Of a DNA stretch of 64,000 nt, positions 1 to 13,145 are shown one piece after another. The notes below the pieces were generated by a model. That model did not search any database. It was not told the origin of the DNA and was given only the letters and a program-made list of their open reading frames with translations. A program made the position numbers and the translations under genes. The DNA is taken from positions 15,562,001-15,626,000 of the forward strand of contig OZ038526.1 of assembly GCA_964036665.1 (NCBI GenBank), given 5' to 3'. This stretch comes from Gordius sp. MW1. Taxonomy: Eukaryota; Nematomorpha; Gordioida; Gordea; Gordiidae. Each line of letters starts with the position of its first letter. Positions within the stretch are counted from its first letter, which is position 1.

Positions 1-345
1 TGATCGCATAGAGCAGTTTTCAAAAATTAAGCACTCACGTTGCGATACAACAAACTAATCGCAACAATAAAACCTTGTCTTTTGTCAAAATGATAGTTCT
101 CGCAGCTTAAAACCTATTTTCGGAAGTCAATCCAGGATAATATTATTCTCAAACTGGCTTACTTTTATATATTTTTTCATGCTCTTTCACATAGAATTGA
201 AAAAAATAAATATTTTTACCTCAAAATTTTTCACATATTTTTCTTTGAACCGTATTCATCCGATGAAAGTTGTCGTTTTAAGACGTGGTTTCTATGATCC
301 CAAGTAAAAATTTATTAGAATCTAAAAACTATTACTTTGAAATCA
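1..345. repeat. Example monomer of satellite family A (345 bp)
   Basis: Landmarks that can be followed through the array: TGATCGCATAGAGCAG at 1-16; the inverted repeat GTTGCGAT (39-46) and ATCGCAAC (58-65); TTTTGTCAAAATGATAG from about 80; TCTCGCAGCTTAAAACC; GGAAGTCAATC; a run of A- and T-tracts from about 155 to 245; the odd palindrome TTCATC-C-GATGAA (255-267); GTGGTTTCTATGATCCC; and TTACTTTGAAATCA at the end. The junction to the next unit normally contains the 8-bp palindrome ATCATGAT. The phase chosen here is arbitrary; a tandem repeat has no natural start. Confidence 0.95.
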
Positions 346-3124
346 ATATCGCATAGAGCAGTTTTCAAAAATTAAGCACTCACGTTGCGATACAACAAAC
401 TAATCGCAACAATAAAACGTTGTCTTTTGTCAAAATGATAGTTCTCGCAGCTTAACCTCTTTTCGGAAGTCAATCGAGGATAATAGGATTCTCAAATTGG
501 CTTACTTTTATATATTTTTTCATGCTCTTTCACATAGAATCGAAAAAAATAAATATTTTTACCTCAAAATTTTTCACATATTTTTCTTTGAACCGTATTC
601 ATCTGATAAAAGTTGTCGTTTTCAGACGTGGTTTCTATGATCCCAAGTAAAAATTTATCAGAATTTAAAAACTATTACTTTGAAATCATGATCGCATAGA
701 GCAGTATTCAAAAATTAAGCACTCACGTTGCGATACAACAAACTAATCGCAACAATAAAACGTTGTCTTTTGTCAAAATGATAGTTCTCGCAGCTTAAAC
801 CCTATTTTCGGAAGTCAATCCAGGATAATATTATTCTCAAATTGGCTTACTTTTATATATTTTTTTATGCTCTTTCACAGAGAATCGAAAAAAATAAATA
901 TTTTTACCTCAAAATATTTCACATATTTTTCTTTGAACCGTATTCATCCGATGAAAGTTGTCGTTTTCAGACGTGGTTTCTATGATCCCAAGTAAAAATT
1001 TATCAGAATCAAAAAACTATTACTTTGAAATCATGATCGCATAGAGCAGTTTTGAAAAATTAAGCACTCACGTTGCGATACAACAAACTAATCGCAACAA
1101 TAAAACGTTGTCTTTTGTCAAAATGATAGTTCTCGCAGCTTAAAACCTCTTTTCGGAAGTCAATCGAGGATAATAGGATTCTCAAATTGGCTTACTTTTA
1201 TATATTTTTTCATGCTCTTTCACATAGAATCGAAAAAAATAAATATTTTTACCTCAAAATATTTCACATATTTTTCTTTGAACCGTATTCATCCGATGAA
1301 AGTTGTCGTTTTCAGACGTGGTTTCTATGATCCCAAGTAAAAATTTATCAGAATCTAAAAACTATTACTTTGAAATCATGATCGCATAGAGCATTTTTCA
1401 AAAATTAAGCCACGTTGCGATACAACAAACTAATCGCAACAATAAAACGTTGTCTTTTGTCAAAATGATAGTTCTCGCAGCTTAAAACCTATTTTCGGAA
1501 GTCAATCCAGGATAATAGGATTCTCAAATTGGCTTACTTTTATATATTTTTTTATGCTCTTTAACAGAGAATCGAAAAAAATAAATATTTTTACCTCAAA
1601 ATATTTCACATATTTTTCTTTGAACCGTATTCATCCGATGAAAGTTGTCGTTTTCAGACGTGGTTTCTATGATCCCAAGTAAAAATTTATCAGAATCATT
1701 ACTTTGAAATCATGATCGCATAGAACATTTTTCAAAAATTAAGCCACGTTGCGATACAACAAACTAATCGCAACAATAAAATGTTGTCTTTTGTCAAAAT
1801 GATAGTTCTCGCAGCTTAAAACCTCTTTTCGGAAGTCAATCGACGATAATAGGATTCTCAAACTGGCTTACTTTTATATATTTTTTCATGCTCTTTCACA
1901 TAGAATCGAAAAAAATAAATATTTTTACCTCAAAATTTTTCACATATTTTTCTTTGAACCGTATTCATCCGATGAAAGGTGTCGTTTTCAGACGTGGTTT
2001 CTATGATCCCAAGTAAAAATTTATCAGAATCTAAAAACTATTACTTTGAAATCATGATCGCATAGAGCAGTTTTCAAAAATTAAGCACTCACGTTGCGAT
2101 ACAACAAACTAATCGCAACAATAAAACGTTGTCTTTTGTCAAAATGATAGTTCTGGCAGCTTAAAACCTCTTTTCGGAAGTCAATCGAGGATAATAGGAT
2201 TCTCAAATTGGCTTACTTTTATATATTTTTTCATGCTCTTTCACATGGATTCGGAAAAATAAATATTTTTACCTCAAAATTTTTCACATATTTTTCTTTG
2301 AACCGTATTCATCCGATGAAAGTTGTCGTTTTCAGACGTGGTTTCTATGATCCCAAGTTAAAATTTATCAGAATCTAAAAACTATTACTTTGAAATCATG
2401 ATCGCATAGAGCATTTTTCAAAAATTAAGCCACGTTGCGATACAACAAACTAATCGCAACAATAAAACGTTGTCTTTTGTCAAAATGATAGTTCTCGCAG
2501 CTTAAAACCTCTTTTCGGAAGTCAATCGACGATAATAGGATTCTCAAACTGGCTTACTTTTATATATTTTTTCATGCTCTTTCACATAGAATCGAAAAAA
2601 ATAAAAATTTTTACCTCAAAACTTTTCACATATTTTTCTTTGAACCGTATTCATCCGATGAAAGTTGTCGTTTTCAGACGTGGTTTCTATGATCCCAAGT
2701 TAAAATTTATCAGAATCTAAAAACTATTACTTTGAAATCATGATCGCATAGAGCAGTTTTCAAAAATTAAGCCACGTTGCGATACAACAAACTAATCGCA
2801 ACAATAAAACGTTGTCTTTTGTCAAAATGATAGTTCTCGCAGCTTAAAACCTATTTTCGGAAGTCAATCCAGGATAATAGGATTCTCAAATTGGCTTACT
2901 TTTATATATTTTTTTATGCTCTTTAACAGAGAATCGAAAAAAATAAATATTTTTACCTCAAAATATTTCACATATTTTTCTTTGAACCGTATTCATCCGA
3001 TGAAAGTTGTCGTTTTCAGACGTGGTTTCTATGATCCCAAGTAAAAATTTATCAGAATCTAAAAACTATTACTTTGAAATCATGATCGCATAGAGCATTT
3101 TTCAAAAATCAAGCCACGTTGCGA

Positions 3125-6100
3125 TACAACAAACTAATCGCAACAATAAAACGTTGTCTTTTGTCAAAATGATAGTTCTCGCAGCTTAAAACCTCTTTTC
3201 GGAAGTCAATCGACGATAATAGGATTCTCAAACTGGCTTACTTTTATATATTTTTTCATGCTCTTTCACATAGAATCGAAAAAAATAAATGTTTTTACCT
3301 CAAAATTTTTCACATATTTTTCTTTGAACCGTATTCATCCGATGAAAGTTGGCGTTTTCACACGTGGTTTCTATGATCCCAAGTAAAAATTTATCAGAAT
3401 CTAAAAACTATTACTTTGAAATCATGATCGCATAGAGCATTTTTCAAAAATTAATCCACGTTGCGATACAACAAACTAATCGCAACAATAAAACGTTGTC
3501 TTTTGTCAAAATGATAGTTCTCGCAACTTAAAACCTATTTTCGGAAGTCAATCCAGGATAATAGGATTCTCAAATTGGCTTACTTTTATATATTTTTTTA
3601 TGCTCTTTCACAGAGAATCGAAAAAAATAAATATTTTTACCTCAAAATATTTCACATATTTTTCTTTGAACCGTATTCATCCGATGAAAGTTGTCGTTTT
3701 CAGACGTGGTTTCTATGATCCCAAGTAAAAATTTATCAGAATCTAAAAACTATTACTTTGAAATCATGATCGCATAGAGCAGTTTTCAAAAATTAAGCAC
3801 TCACGTTGCGATACAACAAACTAATCGCTACAATAAAACGTTGTCTTTTGTCAAAATGATAGTTCTCGCAGCTTAAAACCTATTTTCGGAAGTCAATCGA
3901 GGATAATAGGATTCTCAAATTGGCTTACCTTTATAAATTTTTTCATGCTATTTCACATAGAATCGAAAAAAATAAATATTTTTACCTCAAAATTTTTCAC
4001 ATATTTTTCTTTGAACCGTATTCATCCGATGAAAGTTGTCGTTTTCAGACGTGGTTTCTATGATCCCAAGTAAAAATTTATCAGAATTTAAAAACTATTA
4101 CTTTGAAATCATGATTGCATAGAGCAGTTTTCAAAAATTAAGCACTCACGTTGCGATACAACAAACTAATCGCAACAATAAAACGTTGTCTTTTGTCAAA
4201 ATGATAGTTCTCGCAGCTTAAAACCTATTTTCAGAAGTCAATCCAGGATAATAGGATTCTCAAATTGGCTTACTTTTATATATTTTTTTATGCTCTTTCA
4301 CATAGAATCGAAAAAAATAAATATTTTTACCTCAAAATTTTTCACATATTTTTCTTTGAACCGTATTCATCCGATGAAAGTTGTCGTTTTCAGACGTGGT
4401 TTCTATGATCCCAAGTAAAAATTTATCAGAATCTAAAAACTATTACTTTGAAATCATGATCGCATAGAGCAGTTTTCAAAAATTAAGCACTCACGTTGCG
4501 ATACAACAAACTAATCGCAACAATAAAACGTTGTCTTTTGTCAAAATGATAGTTCTCGCAGCTTAAAACCTCTTTTCGGAAGTCAATCGAGGATAATAGG
4601 ATTCTCAAATTGAATTACTTTTATATATTTTTTCATGCTCTTTCACATAGAATCGACAAATATAAAAAAAATTTTTCACATATTTTTCTTTTAACCGTAT
4701 TCATCCGATGAAAGTTGGCGTTTTCACACGTGGTTTCTATGATCCCAAGTAAATATTTATCAGAATCTAAAAACTATTACTTTGAAATCATGATCGCATA
4801 GAGCATTTTTCAAAAATTAATCCACGTTGCGATACAACAAACTAATCGCAACAATAAAACGTTGTCTTTTGTCAAAATGATAGTTCTCGCAGCTTAAAAC
4901 CTATTTTCGGAAGTCAATCCAGGATAATAGGATTCTCAAATTGGCTTACTTTTATAAATTTTTTCATGCTATTTCACATAGAATCGAAAAAAATAAATAT
5001 TTTTACCTCAAAATTTTTCACATATTTTTCTTTGAACCGTATTCATCCGATGAAAGTTGTCGTTTTCAGACGTGGTTTCTATGATCCCAAGTAAAAATTT
5101 ATCAGAATTTAAAAACTATTACTTTGAAATCATGATTGCATAGAGCAGTTTTCAAAAATTAAGCACTCACGTTGCGATACAACAAACTAATCGCAACAAT
5201 AAAACGTTGTCTTTTGTCAAAATGATAGTTCTCGCAGCTTAAAACCTATTTTCGGAAGTCAATCCAGGATAATAGGATTCTCAAATTGGCTTACTTTTAT
5301 ATATTTTTTTATGCTCTTTAACAGAGAATCGAAAAAAATAAATATTTTTACCTCAAAATATTTCACATATTTTTCTTTGAACCGTATTCATCCGATGAAA
5401 GTTGTCGTTTTCAGACGTGGTTTCTATGATCCCAAGTAAAAATTTATCAGAATCTAAAAACTATTACTTTGAAATCATGATCGCATAGAACATTTTTTAA
5501 AAATTAAGCCACGTTGCGATACAACAAACTAATCGCAACAATAAAACGTTGTCTTTTGTCAAAATGATAGTTCTCGCAGCTTAAAACCTCTTTTCGGAAG
5601 TCAATCGAGGATAATAGGATTCTCAAATTGGCTTACTTTTATATATTTTTTCATGGTCTTTCACATGGATTCGGAAAAATAAATATTTTTACCTCAAAAT
5701 TTTTCACATATTTTTCTTTGAACCGTATTCATCCGATGAAAGTTGTCGTTTTCAGACGTGGTTTCTATGATCCCAAGTAAAAATTTATCAGAATTTAAAA
5801 CCTATTACTTTGAAATCATGATCGGATAGAGCAGTTTTCAAAAATTAAGCACTCACGTTGCGATACAACAAACTAATCGCAACAATAAAACGTTGTCTTT
5901 TGTCAAAATGATAGTTCTCGCAGCTTAAAACCTCTTTTCGGAAGTCAATCGACGATAATAGGATTCTCAAACTGGCTTACTTTTATATATTTTTTCATGC
6001 TCTTTCACATAGAATCGAAAAAAATAAAAAAATTTACCTCAAAATTTTTCACATATTTTTCTATGAACCGTATTCATCCGATGAAAGTTGGCGTTTTCAC

Positions 6101-9100
6101 ACGTGGTTTCTATGATCCCAAGTAAATATTTATCAGAATCTAAAAACTATTACTTTGAAATCATGATCGCATAGAGCATTTTTCAAAAATTAAGCCACGT
6201 TGCGATACAACAAACTAATCGCAACAATAAAACGTTGTCTTTTGTCAAAATGATAGTTCTCCCAGCTTAAAACCTATTTTCGGAAGTCAATCCAGGATAA
6301 TAGGATTCTCAAATTGGCTTACTTTTATATATTTTTTTATGCTCTTTCACAGAGAATCGAAAAAAATAAATATTTTTACCTCAAAATATTTCACATATTT
6401 TTCTTTGAACCGTATTCATCCGATGAAAGTTGTCGTTTTCAGACGTGGTTTCTATGATCCCAAGTAAAAATTTATCAGAATCTAAAAACTATTACTTTGA
6501 AATCATGATCGCATAGAGCATTTTTCAAAAATTAAGCCACGTTGCGATACAACAAACTAATCGCAACAATAAAACGTTGTCTTTTGTCAAAATTAGTTCT
6601 CGCAGCTTAAAACCTCTTTTCGGAAGTCAATCGACGATAATAGGATTCTCAAACTGGCTTACTTTTATATATTTTTTCATGCTCTTTCACATAGAATCGA
6701 AAAAAATAAATGTTTTTACCTCAAAACTTTTCACATATTTTTCTTTGAACCGTATTCATCCGATGAAAGTTGTCGTTTTCAGACGTGGTTTCTATGATCC
6801 CAAGTTAAAATTTATCAGAATCTAAAAACTATTACTTTGAAATCATGATCGCATAGAGCAGTTTTCAAAAATTAAGCACTCACGTTGCGATACAACAAAC
6901 TAATCGCAACAATAAAACGTTGTCTTTTGTCAAAATGATAGTTCTCGCAGCTTAAAACCTTTTTCGGAAGTCAATCGAGGATAATAGGATTCTCAAATTG
7001 AATTACTTTTATATATTTTGTCATGCTCTTTCACATAGAATCGAAAAAAATAAAAAATTTTACCTCAAAACTTTTCACATATTTTTCTTTGAACCGTATT
7101 CATCCGATGAAAGTTGTCGTTTTCAGACGTGGTTTCTATGATCCCAAGTAAAAATTTATCAGAATCTAAAAACTATTACTTTGAAATCATGATCGCATAG
7201 AGCAGTTTTCAAAAATTAAGCACTCACGTTGCGATACAACAAACTAATCGCAACAATAAAACGTTGTCTTTTGTCAAAATGATAGTTCTCGCAGCTTAAA
7301 ACCTCTTTTCGGAAGTCAATCGACGATAATAGGATTCTCAAACTGGCTTACTTTTATATATTTTTTCATGCTCTTTCACATAGAATCGAAAAAAATAAAT
7401 GTTTTTACCTCAAAATTTTTCACATATTTTTCTTTGAACCGTATTCATCCGATGAAAGTTGGCGTTTTCACACGTGGTTTCTATGATCCCAAGTAAAAAT
7501 TTATCAGAATCTAAAAACTATTACTTTGAAATCATGATCGCATAGAGCATTTTTCAAAAATTAATCCACGTTGCGATACAACAAACTAATCGCAACAATA
7601 AAACGTTGTCTTTTGTCAAAATGATAGTTCTCGCAACTTAAAACCTATTTTCGGAAGTCAATCCAGGATAATAGGATTCTCAAATTGGCTTACTTTTATA
7701 TATTTTTTTATGCTCTTTCACAGAGAATCGAAAAAAATAAATATTTTTACCTCAAAATATTTCACATATTTTTCTTTGAACCGTATTCATCCGATGAAAG
7801 TTGTCGTTTTCAGACGTGGTTTCTATGATCCCAAGTAAAAATTTATCAGAATCTAAAAACTATTACTTTGAAATCATGATCGCATAGAGCAGTTTTCAAA
7901 AATTAAGCACTCACGTTGCGATACAACAAACTAATCGCTACAATAAAACGTTGTCTTTTGTCAAAATGATAGTTCTCGCAGCTTAAAACCTATTTTCGGA
8001 AGTCAATCGAGGATAATAGGATTCTCAAATTGGCTTACCTTTATAAATTTTTTCATGCTATTTCACATAGAATCGAAAAAAATAAATATTTTTACCTCAA
8101 AATTTTTCACATATTTTTCTTTGAACCGTATTCATCCGATGAAAGTTGTCGTTTTCAGACGTGGTTTCTATGATCCCAAGTAAAAATTTATCAGAATTTA
8201 AAAACTATTACTTTGAAATCATGATTGCATAGAGCAGTTTTCAAAAATTAAGCACTCACGTTGCGATACAACAAACTAATCGCAACAATAAAACGTTGTC
8301 TTTTGTCAAAATGATAGTTCTCGCAGCTTAAAACCTATTTTCAGAAGTCAATCCAGGATAATAGGATTCTCAAATTGGCTTACTTTTATATATTTTTTTA
8401 TGCTCTTTCACATAGAATCGAAAAAAATAAATATTTTTACCTCAAAATTTTTCACATATTTTTCTTTGAACCGTATTCATCCGATGAAAGTTGTCGTTTT
8501 CAGACGTGGTTTCTATGATCCCAAGTAAAAATTTATCAGAATCTAAAAACTATTACTTTGAAATCATGATCGCATAGAGCAGTTTTCAAAAATTAAGCAC
8601 TCACGTTGCGATACAACAAACTAATCGCAACAATAAAACGTTGTCTTTTGTCAAAATGATAGTTCTCGCAGCTTAAAACCTCTTTTCGGAAGTCAATCGA
8701 GGATAATAGGATTCTCAAATTGAATTACTTTTATATATTTTTTCATGCTCTTTCACATAGAATCGACAAATATAAAAAAAATTTTTCACATATTTTTCTT
8801 TTAACCGTATTCATCCGATGAAAGTTGGCGTTTTCACACGTGGTTTCTATGATCCCAAGTAAATATTTATCAGAATCTAAAAACTATTACTTTGAAATCA
8901 TGATCGCATAGAGCATTTTTCAAAAATTAATCCACGTTGCGATACAACAAACTAATCGCAACAATAAAACGTTGTCTTTTGTCAAAATGATAGTTCTCGC
9001 AGCTTAAAACCTATTTTCGGAAGTCAATCCAGGATAATAGGATTCTCAAATTGGCTTACTTTTATAAATTTTTTCATGCTATTTCACATAGAATCGAAAA

Positions 9101-11430
9101 AAATAAATATTTTTACCTCAAAATTTTTCACATATTTTTCTTTGAACCGTATTCATCCGATGAAAGTTGTCGTTTTCAGACGTGGTTTCTATGATCCCAA
9201 GTAAAAATTTATCAGAATTTAAAAACTATTACTTTGAAATCATGATTGCATAGAGCAGTTTTCAAAAATTAAGCACTCACGTTGCGATACAACAAACTAA
9301 TCGCAACAATAAAACGTTGTCTTTTGTCAAAATGATAGTTCTCGCAGCTTAAAACCTATTTTCGGAAGTCAATCCAGGATAATAGGATTCTCAAATTGGC
9401 TTACTTTTATATATTTTTTTATGCTCTTTAACAGAGAATCGAAAAAAATAAATATTTTTACCTCAAAATATTTCACATATTTTTCTTTGAACCGTATTCA
9501 TCCGATGAAAGTTGTCGTTTTCAGACGTGGTTTCTATGATCCCAAGTAAAAATTTATCAGAATCTAAAAACTATTACTTTGAAATCATGATCGCATAGAA
9601 CATTTTTTAAAAATTAAGCCACGTTGCGATACAACAAACTAATCGCAACAATAAAACGTTGTCTTTTGTCAAAATGATAGTTCTCGCAGCTTAAAACCTC
9701 TTTTCGGAAGTCAATCGAGGATAATAGGATTCTCAAATTGGCTTACTTTTATATATTTTTTCATGGTCTTTCACATGGATTCGGAAAAATAAATATTTTT
9801 ACCTCAAAATTTTTCACATATTTTTCTTTGAACCGTATTCATCCGATGAAAGTTGTCGTTTTCAGACGTGGTTTCTATGATCCCAAGTAAAAATTTATCA
9901 GAATTTAAAACCTATTACTTTGAAATCATGATCGGATAGAGCAGTTTTCAAAAATTAAGCACTCACGTTGCGATACAACAAACTAATCGCAACAATAAAA
10001 CGTTGTCTTTTGTCAAAATGATAGTTCTCGCAGCTTAAAACCTCTTTTCGGAAGTCAATCGACGATAATAGGATTCTCAAACTGGCTTACTTTTATATAT
10101 TTTTTCATGCTCTTTCACATAGAATCGAAAAAAATAAAAAAATTTACCTCAAAATTTTTCACATATTTTTCTATGAACCGTATTCATCCGATGAAAGTTG
10201 GCGTTTTCACACGTGGTTTCTATGATCCCAAGTAAATATTTATCAGAATCTAAAAACTATTACTTTGAAATCATGATCGCATAGAGCATTTTTCAAAAAT
10301 TAAGCCACGTTGCGATACAACAAACTAATCGCAACAATAAAACGTTGTCTTTTGTCAAAATGATAGTTCTCCCAGCTTAAAACCTATTTTCGGAAGTCAA
10401 TCCAGGATAATAGGATTCTCAAATTGGCTTACTTTTATATATTTTTTTATGCTCTTTCACAGAGAATCGAAAAAAATAAATATTTTTACCTCAAAATATT
10501 TCACATATTTTTCTTTGAACCGTATTCATCCGATGAAAGTTGTCGTTTTCAGACGTGGTTTCTATGATCCCAAGTAAAAATTTATCAGAATCTAAAAACT
10601 ATTACTTTGAAATCATGATCGCATAGAGCATTTTTCAAAAATTAAGCCACGTTGCGATACAACAAACTAATCGCAACAATAAAACGTTGTCTTTTGTCAA
10701 AATTAGTTCTCGCAGCTTAAAACCTCTTTTCGGAAGTCAATCGACGATAATAGGATTCTCAAACTGGCTTACTTTTATATATTTTTTCATGCTCTTTCAC
10801 ATAGAATCGAAAAAAATAAATGTTTTTACCTCAAAACTTTTCACATATTTTTCTTTGAACCGTATTCATCCGATGAAAGTTGTCGTTTTCAGACGTGGTT
10901 TCTATGATCCCAAGTTAAAATTTATCAGAATCTAAAAACTATTACTTTGAAATCATGATCGCATAGAGCAGTTTTCAAAAATTAAGCACTCACGTTGCGA
11001 TACAACAAACTAATCGCAACAATAAAACGTTGTCTTTTGTCAAAATGATAGTTCTCGCAGCTTAAAACCTTTTTCGGAAGTCAATCGAGGATAATAGGAT
11101 TCTCAAATTGAATTACTTTTATATATTTTGTCATGCTCTTTCACATAGAATCGAAAAAAATAAAAAATTTTACCTCAAAACTTTTCACATATTTTTCTTT
11201 GAACCGTATTCATCCGATGAAAGTTGTCGTTTTCAGACGTGGTTTCTATGATCCCAAGTAAAAATTTATCAGAATCTAAAAACTATTACTTTGAAATCAT
11301 GATCGCATAGAGCAGTTTTCAAAAATTAAGCACTCACGTTGCGATACAACAAACTAATCGCAACAATAAAACGTTGTCTTTTGTCAAAATGATAGTTCTC
11401 GCAGCTTAAAACCTCTTTTCGGAAGTCAAT
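3125..11430. repeat. Higher-order repeat, 4110-bp unit (12 monomers) in two tandem copies
   Basis: The stretch from about 3125 to 7234 is repeated from 7235 to about 11430 with an offset of 4110 bp. Rare variants recur at that exact offset: AAAATTAATCCACG (3449 and 7559), the shortened monomer with GACAAATATAAAA (about 4654 and 8764), CATGGTCTTTCACATGG (about 5654 and 9764) and a 4-bp loss giving GTCAAAATTAGTTC (about 6588 and 10698). Upstream of about 3125 the match fails (AATCAAGCCACG versus AATTAAGCACTCACG). Downstream it fails near 11430, where one copy reads CAATCGACGAT and the other CAATAGGATAAT. The unit equals 12 monomers. Confidence 0.9.
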
Positions 11431-13145
11431 AGGATAATAGGATTCTCAAATTGAATTACTTTTATATATTTTTTCATGCTCTTTCACATAGAATCGAAAA
11501 AAATAAAAAATTTTACCTCAAAATTTTTCACATATTTTTCTTTGAACCGTATTCATCCGATGAAAGTTGGCGTTTTCACACGTGGTTTCTATGATCCCAA
11601 GTAAATATTTATCAGAATCTAAAAACTATTACTTTGAAATCATGATCGCATAGAGCATTTTTTAAAAATTAAGCCACGTTGCGATACAACAAACTAATCG
11701 CAACAATAAAACGTTGTCTTTTGTCAAAATGATAGTTCTCGCAGCTTAAAACCTATTTTCGGAAGTCAATCCAGGTTAATAGGATTCTCAAATTGGCTTA
11801 CTTTTATATATTTTTTTATGCTCTTTCACAGAGAATCGAAAAAAATAAATATTTTTACCTCAAAATATTTCACATATTTTTCTTTGAACCGTATTCATCC
11901 GATGAAAGTTGTCGTTTTCAGACGTGGTTTCTATGATCCCAAGTAAAAATTTATCAGAATCTAAAAACTATTACTTTGAAATCATGATCGCATAGAGCAT
12001 TTTTCAAAAATTAAGCCACGTTGCGATACAACAAACTAATCGCAACAATAAAACGTTGTCTTTTGTCAAAATGATAGTTCTCGCAGCTTAAAACCTCTTT
12101 TCGGAAGTCAATCGAGGATAATAGGATTCTCAAATTGAATTACTTTTATATATTTTGTCATGCTCTTTCACATAGAATCGAAAAAAATAAAAAATTTTAC
12201 CTCAAAACTTTTCACATATTTTTCTTTGAACCGTATTCATCCGATGAAAGTTGTCGTTTTCAGACGTGGTTTCTATGATCCCAAGTAAAAATTTATCAGA
12301 ATCTAAAAACTATTACTTTGAAATCATGATCGCATAGAGCAGTTTTCAAAAATTAAGCACTCACGTTGCGATACAACAAACTAATCGCAACAATAAAACG
12401 TTGTCTTTTGTCAAAATGATAGTTCTCGCAGCTTAAAACCTCTTTTCGGAAGTCAATTTAGGATAATAGGATTCTCAAATTGAATTACTTTTATATATTT
12501 TTTCATGCTCTTTCACATAGAATCGAAAAAAATAAACAATTTTACCTCAAAATTTTTCACATATTTTTCTTTGAACCGTATTCATCCGATGAAAGTTGGC
12601 GTTTTCACACGTGGTTTCTATGATCCCAAGTAAATATTTATCAGAATCTAAAAACTATTACTTTGAAATCATGATCGCATAGAGCATTTTTCAAAAATTA
12701 AGCTACGTTGCGATACAACAAACTAATCGCAACAATAAAACGTTGTCTTTTGTCAAAATGATAGTTCTCGCAGCTTAAAACCTATTTTCGGAAGTCAATC
12801 CAGGTTAATAGGATTCTCAAATTGGCTTACTTTTATATATTTTTTTATGCTCTTTCACAGAGAATCGAAAAAAATAAATATTTTTACCTCAAAATATTTC
12901 ACATATTTTTCTTTGAACCGTATTCATCCGATGAAAGTTGTCGTTTTCAGACGTGGTTTCTATGATCCCAAGTAAAAATTTATCAGAATCTAAAAACTAT
13001 TACTTTGAAATCATGATCGCATAGAGCATTTTTCAAAAATTAAGCCACGTTGCGATACAACAAACTAATCGCAACAATAAAACGTTGTCTTTTGTCAAAA
13101 TGATACTTCTCGCAGCTTAAAACCTATTTTCGGAAGTCAATCCAG

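Noticed and set aside
6577-6825. 82-codon plus-strand open frame, repeated at 10687, 14113 and 18226
   Set aside because: It begins at TTG, lies wholly in a family A monomer, opens only because a 4-bp loss shifts the frame, and is copied with the 4110/3426/4113-bp HORs. No domain is seen.
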